Part shown: in pieces, positions 37,911 to 46,890 of the stretch
How the letters are laid out: every line of letters starts with the position of its first letter
Numbering within the stretch: the stretch's first letter is position 1
From: Chrysomallon squamiferum
Lineage: Eukaryota > Mollusca > Gastropoda > Neomphalida > Peltospiridae
Direction: 5' to 3'
Length of the DNA: 64,000 nucleotides
NCBI GenBank assembly: GCA_012295275.1
Contig: CM022673.1
Location: 8,047,811 to 8,111,810, forward strand
Notes under the pieces: model-generated
Told to the model about the DNA's origin: nothing
The model's database searches: none
What the model saw: only the letters and a program-made list of their open reading frames with translations
Position numbers and translations under genes: made by a program

Positions 37911-40900
37911 CACTAAATAAAATAAGAGAACTTTGCATCTCTGTAAAGCTGTGCAAGAGCAGACAGAAGGCAACAACAGTTGAGCTTGAACTCAATTTAA
38001 ATGAAGAGAAGTACAAAGTCAGAAGAACTGAAAATGTTAGTATCAGAAGCCGCACTCTCTGGAGATCCTCAAAATGCACAAAATGCTGCAAGGAAACGTA
38101 AGGGTAAAAAAAAAAAAAAAAAAATATGATAACAAAAACTGCTCTTCGCTTGCAGATATACTTTTCTTTAGAAAAACGGATGCAAAAATTTCTTGTCACT
38201 TTAGGAGTTTTTTCTTCTGTAATTTCATCGTTGTCCTTGTGACTGTCATCAACATCAACAACAACATCATCATCATCATCATCATCGTCGTCATCCCCAA
38301 ATGGATTCAACGATTGATCATAGCTGTCCTGTCTGAACAAACATCTGTAGATAAGTAGCTGTTCACACTAAACATTACTGTGATCAGTCATACTCACTGA
38401 TAGGTATTTCAACCAATAAAACAATCTAAAACACTCATCACAATTTATGGTAGAACTGATTAAAAATATGTAATGTCAAAAGATGAAACATACCTGAACA
38501 AAACAAAAAAAAAAAACACATATTTGGATGGAATGTGATGACTATTTATTGTTCATTAAAATGTAATTAAATATTTTTTGCATGCATCCATTAAGACATG
38601 TTTCTCTAGTGACTCTTGTTAATGCTGGAATGTTATATATTTTCATAGGATTAACCATCACCGAATAACATTTTTATGAAATAATAAATATTTTGTAAAA
38701 CTTAAGACGAACTGTGTTAACCTGCAAAGACCTATAATAATGAGATTCTCCTGTACAACAATCTGTAAATGAAGATTTAAATTATGATACTGAAGAATTA
38801 CTATAGTTAACATGAAAAAAAAATTAAAAAATAAAATAAAATAAAAATATATACAGTAAACCTCACCTAAGTCATCACTTTTGGGACCAAGATTTTTCTG
38901 ACTTACAGATATCACAAGTAATGCTCAGTCGACATAATGATGACGTAAGCATAACTCATCATAATGACTAACTCTCTTTCTCCTAGTTGCCATTTTTCTA
39001 TCATGAGCGCCACTTTCCAAAATAATATGTTAATTCAATGCACAACACACAAGGCAAGTCATGTGCACATCAATATCCCAAGTACCTGTCTACATCCATG
39101 CCAACAGATTGAGATAGTGAGTAAACTTCAAGATTGTTTCGAGGGATTTCCCACTGACAACTTAGACAGGTATGTTTTACCGGAAATATCATTAGAGATA
39201 ATCAGGACGCTCGCTAAGGTGATGACTTACACACTTTGACGACTTAGGCAAAGTTTACTATATATATTTATATATTTCTCATTGTCATCCAAGATATATG
39301 AATAACAAAGAAAAATTCTGCTTCAAGGAGGTTCTCTGCAAATATTTCAATGAATGTTGATTATGCTAATTATGGCATGAAGACTCTTTTTTTTTCATGT
39401 AACACCTGTAATATTTAACATGCAGCTAAATCCTTGGTGACTACAACTCACCTAACAGGCTGAGATATCTGCGTGGTGGTTGTCGTATTGGGATACGACT
39501 GTCTCTCGGGTGGCTTGCTCTCCCAGCTCTCCTCTCTGTTGTGTTTTATACCGGTTATGGTGATGCCATCATTGGAACCTATATGTGATTTTCCTCGCCG
39601 AGAAATGGACTGAAGCTCTGGTGAATATTCCTGAAATTTTTGAAACGTAAATCGGTGCTTTATCTCAGTGAAAACAGACTTTCATTTATTAATATGCAAA
39701 TGCACACTTGGTGATACAGGAATATTTACATTCAGAGAAGGCTGTAAGTATCAGCGCTTTAAGAAAAGGTATCAGATGAAATATGAAGAAGAAAACAGTA
39801 ACCAACCAACTCATACCATACAAACACACATGCATCTGTATACACATACAAACACATACACAATTATTTACTTTCAAATCTAAACACCCATTATAACATT
39901 AATAAAGCTAAATGATGACATTCCTAATCTTATTTTCATGAGGAAGACCATCAGTATTGTTAAATAATGTAGCAGATAAACAATAATAAAACAAATAAAT
40001 AATCATACCTCAAAGGTTGGCCAGTTCATTGGCATGTCAACACCATGACATTTTGACCAGAACTTGAGGTCTTTCTCAGCATCTGTTTGACCAATTGTTG
40101 AATGAAAATCTGTATAGACTTTTGAAAATCTACAGATATAAATAAATGAAATTACTAAATGTAACTAGCCAAAAATCATATATATTTTATGTTTACAAGA
40201 CTCTGTATATTAGTTAAATTGTAAGTTAAACCCACCCCTAAGATTGTTACTATATTATACATCTAGATGACTGCATCACAGCACTTGTAATATAACAAGA
40301 AAAATAATGAATAAAATCATACAAGGAAAAAAATATTCATACTCAGCAAAATATAATATAATATGAAAACCTTTTTATTGATAGAATTTCTACTGAACAG
40401 CTGTCAAAATGGGGACTTGGCATTTTTGGGTTATGGGTGTATTGTCAATCTTTTCTCGTGTTGTATGTTATAATCCACCAAAAAATAGATATCCATAAAA
40501 AGGAAGTATTGTTTCTCTTTAATGAATAAATAAAACTTTTATTTCAACTTTAATAAATATCTGGTAATTCTAAAATTATTGATTATTGAGAATTTTGTGG
40601 GCTTTCAAACTTTACAATGTTTGAAAGTGGGCTACACATGAAAAATGGTTATATCTTATAGTGTGTTGAAGCTGTAACTATACCACATTAAAAATATTTT
40701 TAAAAAAGTTACAACTTACTTAGGTTGAACACTGAGGTCTAAACATGAATGTATCTGATAGAGAGTTTTTTTCACAAAGTTTATTCTCTCCTTTTCATAT
40801 TCTTGAGCTTTATCATAAATCTGGGGAAAAAATGACATATCAAAACTATGTATTTGGCATTATAAATGTAAAAAGTATTATCAATGATACTGTAATAAAC

Positions 40901-41171
40901 TTACAAATCATTTGAGCATGTTTCAGTATTATGGCTACAAAATGCAAGAGAGATAAACAGTTTATTTATTCAGGGCTGGTTAGAAGACTTTGGACTTCTT
41001 ACCAGACAAAGATCAACATAATAATGCAATATACATTAGGTAAAAAAAGAAAAAAAAAAACCCCACACAACCAGAACAAAGAAAAACAACTTTAGAGACA
41101 AACAGATCAATACATAAACACAAAATTGCATTATTATTATTATTATAAAATGATTTAAAAATAAACTTTAT

Positions 41172-41219
<48 letters not shown>

Positions 41220-41899
41220 TATATCTCAAATAGATAAAAAAGCTACTGTCTCACCTCTGTCATATCTTCTATATATTTAGCATTGCAGCTGTTGAGGTCA
41301 TTGAGGGCAGCTGTGTATTTTTCTTTTGTTGATTCCACCTCTGTTTGGAGTTTGCGTAACTTTTCCTGCAGCTTTAACAACTGAAACATTTCAAAAATAT
41401 ATAGTTCTTATAAATTTGTAAAACAATAAAAAAAAATATGACTGCAAACAACATGCACATTAAGAGCACACACAAATATCCAAACACTCGCACACATTTA
41501 TTTCTGTGTTTTTGTTGCTATTCAAAATTAATGCAGAAAGCATTAATATCCATCCAGATAATATTAACAAAAGTGGATAACTACAATAACAAATAGCATA
41601 CAATTCATTAAGACAATAAATTCTAAAAACCTTTATAAAGAAGAAGAAGAAGAAGAAAAAAAAACAAGCCAATAAACAACAACAACAATAATAATAACAA
41701 TAAAAATTCCTTTCACACTGATAAAACAGTAATAATTTTTTGATTGGTATAGTGACCTGGTCAGGAGAAAGAGTTGAGTCCCCTCGGGCATTGTTTTCCT
41801 GGTTGGCTGTGCTTTTTTCCTGTTTGCACATACTGTGATAGTCAGCCTTTGCTTTCATTACTTTCTGCAACTTCTTTCCCCACTGTTTCTGAGCCTTTA

Positions 41900-41954
<55 letters not shown>

Positions 41955-42238
41955 TAAAAAATAAATAAAAAAATAAATAAATAAATAAAATAAAAATATT
42001 AAAAAAATTATACACTCATTATCTTTAAGAAGAAACAGATCTTAAAGGGAAGATACCATTTTAGTGTTACAGTTGAAATAAAAGTGAATACGTATTATTG
42101 CTCATGGTCAGTATTAGTAAATCACTAATGTGTATGTAGTGCGATTTGCTGCTTAATTATTTAATGAAACTTTTAATGAAACACTTTAAATAAAGGTAAT
42201 TTCTTTTAAAAATTATTGTAGGATGGTAACTAGAAAGA

Positions 42239-42280
<42 letters not shown>

Positions 42281-42513
42281 TAAATTGATTCTACTAAGAC
42301 ATTAAAAAATAATAATAAAAAAAAAAGCCACTCCTTAACCATTAATTTAAACATTAGGCTATAATTTTATGTAAAATAACTTTTTAATACAAAATATGCC
42401 AGCAGTTTTTAATGTAAATATTATCAAAAGCTATTAATTACAATGACATCTGTGTACATAACAATTTTTTTTCAGAATTTAATGATTCTACTAACATATT
42501 AAGAACAATAAAA

Positions 42514-42544
<31 letters not shown>

Positions 42545-43892
42545 AAATCCGACCCCATATCCATTAATTTAAATAATCTGACCACAATTTTATGTAAATA
42601 ACTTATTAATACAAAATAAATATGTCAGCAGATTTTAATGTAAATACTGTCAAAACCTATTAATTACAATGACATCTGTGTACATAACAATTTTTTTTCA
42701 CAATTTAATGAGAATCAATTACACTAAAAATATACACATTATTGTGCAAAATATAATTTATGCTGTATAATACATTTTCTTTATGTACAGTCATCAAATT
42801 GTGAAAGGAGCTTCAACAACATATTTAGATCAACATGTTTTTTGAGAAACAAACTTTTTAATCACCATGTTTAATGGTCATTTTTTTTTGTTTATAGCAC
42901 ATATAAATATTACACCAAAATTTAAAAAAGAAAAACAATAAACACCCTTCCCCCACCCAAGTCAACACAATAATACCAATAAACAAACAAACATGAATGG
43001 GTATTTCATCACCATTCAGAAAATCAGGAAAAAAATATTAAGTAAATAAAATTATTTTTAATTAAATAAAATTTTTATATATTATAATATTATTATATAA
43101 TTCTGAATTAACACATTATTACCTTTCTAAATCCATCTTCCAAGTCCTTTGTTTCTTTGAAATGCAGCATGGTTTTGTGGTAGTTTTCTTTTTGCCACTG
43201 TTTTATCGACTGGTAGACTTCATTCATGAGACGATCGCCCATCTCAGTGTGAATGGAGCTGAGGGTGTCGGCCTCTGACAGCACACTCTTCCACCCACCA
43301 AGGCAGGTGCCATATTCAGGACCTGAAGTGAGTAATGCAGTAAATAAATTAAACATTTACCCTGAATACACATATTAAAGGTTTTCGTTAATCTTATAAA
43401 TGTCAGTGAAAACATATTTCTACTTCTATGTTTATCTGTGAATTTGAATTTAAAATATTCAACTATCAGAAGGCTGCAATCAGAATATATATAATGATGA
43501 TTAAATCTAAAGACGAAAATAATGTGAAATTAATACATGTTCCTTCATCAGCATCAAAATCATTTTTAATTGTTTTAAATTTTCATTTTTGTATCTGAAC
43601 TCCACATTTCATAAATTTTGAAAATTATTAATTAATAACTTTTTTCTCTTATTGTTAATAAATACATGCCTTTATCAAGAAAATCATTCCATTTCTTTGA
43701 CCAGTTGGATAAACTTTTAGCATAATTTTTCTCAATGTCACTTCTTGATTCTACCAACTGACGAAGCTGATCGCACAGTTTGTATCCATTTTCATGTCTC
43801 TTCACAGTTTTCATAAACTTCCCTGGTTCCCAGAAGCTGTCGGAGCTGGGCGTGTCAAATTCATCATGGACAGACATAGTTTGATATTATGG
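33163..43892 (-). CDS. PACSIN: PACSIN/syndapin (F-BAR and SH3 endocytic adaptor)
   Basis: PACSIN proteins bend membranes through a dimeric F-BAR domain and recruit dynamin and N-WASP through the SH3 domain; NPF motifs bind EHD proteins. Ten coding exons are read here from the ATG at 43877 to the stop at 33163. Residues 1 to about 298 are the F-BAR: SDSFWEPGKF, VKRHENGYKLC, ENYHKTMLHFKETKDLEDGFRK, and a closing FWSKCHGVDMPMNWPTFE. The linker (to about 445) has two NPF motifs and a poly-Asp tract. The C-terminus is an SH3 domain with ALYDYE, GWSKGR and GLYPANYVERL. If exons 8 and 9 join directly the product is about 505 residues, against 486 for human PACSIN2. All junctions keep frame except exon 8-9, which needs either a weak donor or a missing exon. 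Intron 1 starts with GC. A 5' UTR exon is expected upstream because a splice acceptor lies 15 nt before the ATG. Confidence 0.95.
33270..33732 (-). other. PACSIN intron 9
   Basis: 463-bp intron interrupting the SH3 domain after FKAG. It contains an A-run of about 24. Confidence 0.85.
33733..33899 (-). CDS. PACSIN: PACSIN exon 9 (second NPF, SH3 N-terminal half)
   Basis: Acceptor 'tctttttccag', donor 'gcag|gttagc'. The frame needs one base to complete the previous codon. It then reads HNRSCSDENNSNPFGD, an acidic stretch, and VRALYDYEKSEDDELNFKA. It carries the second NPF and the ALYDY signature. Confidence 0.93.
33900..38161 (-). other. PACSIN intron 8 (may conceal an exon)
   Basis: About 4.3 kb of AT-rich sequence with long A-runs at 35919-35940 and 36060-36081. 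It holds a diverged interspersed repeat at 36421-36541, a MITE-like piece at about 34838-34980 ('gcgaatccaggg' facing 'ccccctgctggat'), a (TA)n at 36620-36652, and AAT units at 37505-37582. I searched for a phase 0 to phase 2 exon and found none convincing. Confidence 0.6.
36421..36541 (+). repeat. Diverged third copy of the 42.4-kb repeat
   Basis: Contains 'agttttatgtaaaacaattt', 'atacaaaata', 'tagcagtttttta', 'gctattaattacaatgtgat' and 'ttcataacaatttt' in the same order and orientation as the copies at 42.3-42.7 kb. Confidence 0.7.
38162..38332 (-). CDS. PACSIN: PACSIN exon 8 (first NPF, poly-Asp); 3' end uncertain
   Basis: Acceptor 'gtttgttcag'. One base completes Arg from exon 7. It then reads QDSYDQSLNPFG, ten Asp codons, VVVDVDDSHKDNDEITEEKTPK. 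Two possible ends exist. Donor aa|gtatat at 38162 keeps frame with exon 9 and adds 12 residues after TPK. Donor aaa|gtgaca at 38200 fits the family's length better but leaves phase 0, which requires an extra exon. Neither donor is strong. Seven of the Asp codons are a pure GAT repeat. Confidence 0.75.
38333..39451 (-). other. PACSIN intron 7, containing a pogo-like MITE
   Basis: About 1.1 kb, of which roughly 400 bp is the inserted element at 38854-39260. The rest is AT-rich with no feature. Confidence 0.85.
38854..39260. mobile_element. Non-autonomous pogo-like element (MITE), about 407 bp
   Basis: The left end 'cagtaaacctcacctaagtc' and the right end 'gacttaggcaaagtttacta' are inverted repeats over about 24 bp with a few mismatches. 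TA flanks both ends, and the left end starts with CAG as in pogo/Tigger elements. The open frame inside (38964-39239) shows no transposase motif, so the element is non-coding or a relic. Confidence 0.75.
39452..39630 (-). CDS. PACSIN: PACSIN exon 7 (linker)
   Basis: Acceptor 'aaaaatttcag', donor 'gttag|gtgagt'. It codes EYSPELQSISRRGKSHIGSN, DGITITGIKHNREESWESKP and PERQSY..., matching the 'RREKK...GVTLTGI' part of vertebrate PACSINs that links the F-BAR domain to the NPF region. Rich in Ser/Thr and Arg, presumably disordered. Ends at phase 2. Confidence 0.93.
39631..40008 (-). other. PACSIN intron 6
   Basis: 378 bp, AT-rich, with no feature apart from short CA/CATA units. Confidence 0.9.
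40009..40129 (-). CDS. PACSIN: PACSIN exon 6 (end of F-BAR)
   Basis: Acceptor 'atatctgtag', donor 'gag|gtatga'. It codes FSKVYTDFHSTIGQTDAEKD and LKFWSKCHGVDMPMNWPTFE. The final MPMNWP.FE is a hallmark of the PACSIN F-BAR C-terminus. Confidence 0.95.
40720..40820 (-). CDS. PACSIN: PACSIN exon 5 (F-BAR helix)
   Basis: Acceptor 'ttccccag', donor 'cctaa|gtaagt'. It codes IYDKAQEYEKERINFVKKTL and YQIHSCLDLSVQP, matching the 'F..CQ.FEEKRL.F' helix of PACSINs. Ends at phase 2. Confidence 0.94.
40821..41254 (-). other. PACSIN intron 4 with A43 run
   Basis: 434 bp including an uninterrupted A-run of about 43 (41175-41217), which is a T-run on the transcribed sense strand near the intron's 5' end. 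Confidence 0.9.
41255..41380 (-). CDS. PACSIN: PACSIN exon 4 (F-BAR helix)
   Basis: Acceptor 'gaaatgtttcag', donor 'gag|gtgaga'. 42 codons, phase 0 at both ends: LLKLQEKLRKLQTEVESTKE and KYTAALNDLNSCNAKYIEDM. A coiled-coil helix matching 'QLKKLQDKIEKC' onward in human PACSIN2. Confidence 0.95.
41757..41894 (-). CDS. PACSIN: PACSIN exon 3 (F-BAR helix)
   Basis: 46 codons, phase 0 at both ends: AQKQWGKKLQKVMKAKADYH and SMCKQEKSTANQEN... to SPDQ. It aligns with '[27 protein letters not shown]' in PACSINs. Its acceptor 'atttaaag' is reached directly from an (ATT)n tract, so the polypyrimidine region is a microsatellite. Confidence 0.95.
41898..41991 (+). repeat. (AAT)n microsatellite abutting a splice acceptor
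   Basis: About 50 bp of AAT followed by A-rich AAAT units, beginning 4 bp from the exon 3 boundary. Confidence 0.95.
42339..42708 (+). repeat. Tandem pair of interspersed-repeat copies
   Basis: Two similar units (42339-42480 and 42558-42708) share 'ccattaatttaaa', 'attttatgtaaa', 'gtcagcag'-like, 'ctattaattacaatgacatc' and 'gtgtacataacaatttttttt'. A third, more diverged copy is at 36421-36541 in intron 8. Confidence 0.8.
43123..43322 (-). CDS. PACSIN: PACSIN exon 2 (F-BAR core)
   Basis: Acceptor 'cacttcag', donor 'aaag|gtaata'. It codes PEYGTCLGGWKSVLSEADTL, SSIHTEMGDRLMNEVYQSIK and QWQKENYHKTMLHFKETKDL...GFRK. Two bases complete the Gly of KG|P, and it ends at phase 0. It corresponds to the wedge-loop-bearing region of PACSIN F-BAR domains. 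Confidence 0.95.
43323..43669 (-). other. PACSIN intron 1, GC-AG type
   Basis: 347 bp. Sense strand starts 'aaag|gcatgt' and ends 'cttcag'. The reading frame fixes the junction (K-G-P), and the nearest GT (two bases on) would create a stop. Confidence 0.85.
43670..43892 (-). CDS. PACSIN: PACSIN exon 1 (first coding exon)
   Basis: The ATG is at 43875-43877 (A at -3). Acceptor 'ctgtctgtcag' lies 15 nt upstream, so at least one untranslated exon precedes it. It codes MSVHDEFDTPSSDSFWEPGK, FMKTVKRHENGYKLCDQLRQ and LVESRSDIEKNYAKSLSNWS...FLDK, the conserved PACSIN start (MSV...SDSFWE..., VKR). It ends at phase 1 before the GC donor. Confidence 0.95.
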
Positions 43893-46541
43893 CTGACAGA
43901 CAGGCAGAAAAAGTCTACAGAACAAAAAAATAAAATAAAAATAAAAATAAAATTAGTATTTATATATGTCCAGACTGAAAAATCTAGTGTGTAAGGTGTG
44001 TATGAATCATTTATGTATTTTAAACAAACATTTTTTTTTTTTTTCACTTTTTATTTATTTATTTATTTAATGTTTATTTTTCAAACTGAATGTATTAGTT
44101 AACAGATCTGAAGAAAAACATTTAAAAAAGAAAAATAGATTTACAATACATGCACCATTAAATGTTACAAACAGTCCAAATTTTGTATTTTTTCATATTG
44201 TCAAATTTGATTTACATGACTTTGAAACTATCAACTCTGCATTTCTACAGATAAAAACAAAAACCAGTGATTAAAAACTAAAGTACACTTATATGACTGG
44301 ATTAAGGTGTGGTATTCACATGTCTACAAGTACAATGAAAACTGCTCACACATTTATCAATTTATCGTAAGCAATATCTATACCAAAGATAAATCTACAA
44401 TTTTTAACAAGGGTCAACACCATCACAGTGATTATAACTTTCAAGATAAAATGAATTTTGTTATTAAGAAACAACTAGCAGTTGTTAAAAATAGATACAT
44501 GTTGGCTGCACCTTCCTGGATCCATGAATGTATAATAATTGTGAGACTGATATCAAATACCTGAAATACAACTCAGGTAACAAAAGTCCATTCATTCATG
44601 ACTGAATTTTTTTCAAAGTTACAAAGTAAGATTACCTACACTGTAAAATACTATGGAATAAACTTTTGACATAAAAAATGAATACATAGATATTTTATAA
44701 TATAAAAGGATTATTTTGTTTTATGTATGTACTATGAATGTCTGACTATGTAGACAAATTATTTTAGAAGTGATCAGATCTAAATGTGTAAAAAAAACAC
44801 ACAAAAAAACCCACATTCAATAACAAACAAATATAAATGTGCTCAAACCCACGTCCCAAAAACTTTTAATTATTTTAATATCTAGACGACACATTTTCAA
44901 AGCAAATTTCTCTATCAACAACTAAGTAAAAGTCATAAAATTAAATTCATCCAACATTAATAAAGAAAAAATAAATTGTCATAATTCCCCCTCTCCCAGA
45001 AATAAATCCACATTCATTATTTAGTCATATACTGGAATGCCATTTAAACTACAGTAAATACAAGTATCGTGTGTCTGCATTAATGTATACATAAATTTAA
45101 CAGCAAACATGGTATATAAATACTATTTCAGCTAGAATTTTTTTTTTTTTTTTAATAGATAATTAAAAAACAACTATAATTCTGAACAGACTGTTTTGAC
45201 AAATACAAAGCAATTAAACTTTTTAACTTGCTACAAAGCTTCGACAGAACACTTGACATTTCTTCCTGTATTTACTTCTGTCCTTGTTTAATATTTATGA
45301 ATTTACACATGGACAGTGTTCAGTGGAGTACAAGGTAAATTCTTCCAACATCACTGCAATACCTGTTCTTGTTTTCAGTTCTGTGTCTGTGCGTGCGTGC
45401 ATGTGTGAGAGAGATCAAATTATGTGTTAAAATTTAACCTCTATGTGAGCAGCCCATCACAGAAGTTAAAATAATAATAAAAATTATAATAATAATAATA
45501 ATAATAATAAAAATAACAATAATAAACATAACAAATAATAATAATAATAATAATAATAATAAGTTAATGAATAAAGCATAATTTAACTATAATATGTATG
45601 TCACCATAATATACCTGACCAGTAGACTACAAACTTCATTTAGCTTGGTAGTTGCACAGTAATACTTCCAATACAAGGAAAAGGGTGTCTCAAACTATGA
45701 CATAAATTAATTTGCAGTTTGTCCTCCAACTTGTGATTTAAAAATCCTGAGGCACAAACAGTACTGACAATGATAAATGTACCTAGAACAAGGTTAAGCC
45801 ATTTCATACTAAATACATAGCACTCAGTTAACACATTTTCATATGATAATAGATGTTTAAACTGCATGTTAAAGTGAGAAAAATTAACATGATATATTGA
45901 TAGGTTAGAGGTACCACCTCTTCAAAATTTGTCACATTTGTTTGTTATTATTATTTTAACCTCTGGCTTCAATGTGTTTAAATTTGGGCATAAAAAATCA
46001 GACTGTAATGACATACATACACATGTGAGTGAGGAATTCAAACCCTGGTATTTATACGAAACAAGTTTGTTATTTAACACTGTATGTAATATAGTAAAGG
46101 CAGATAAATTTGACAGATATACAATTATTTTCTTTCAAGTTAACATGAGAAGATGTTTTGCAGTTTTACTTTAAGAACAAAATCCACTGAAGTGTAGAAG
46201 TACAACTTATGATGATATCCTATACTATACAAATAACAAAGACTTGTAATAACAACAAACAGTAGCTATTTCATGTTCTCAGATTTCCTTTTTCAGTGTT
46301 GTAAACAGATTTTATTTCCTCACATTAAAATATGACAAACAAAAACAATTTATGACACAATTTAAATCAAATAAAATCCCAGCACACATGAATGTAGCAT
46401 TGAGTTTATTACATTATAAAGTATTTTATTATTATTTTTATATTTCTAATATCAAATCTTGAAAATGTTACAAATATTTCTAAATCACTAGTAAATCCAT
46501 AAATTTAAATTGCACATCCTTACAATAAACAACACACAACC

Positions 46542-46890
<349 letters not shown>

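Larger units (their letters stand above)
41895..43122 (-). other. PACSIN intron 2
   Basis: 1.2 kb. It begins (in + coordinates) with an (AAT)n/(AAAT)n array at 41899-41990 and contains a (TG)n run at 42240-42277. A tandem pair of about 220-bp diverged repeats occupies 42340-42710. No coding sequence. Confidence 0.85.

Noticed and set aside
38964-39239. 91-codon frame inside the PACSIN intron 7 element
   Set aside because: Lies within the MITE, and shows no transposase motif.
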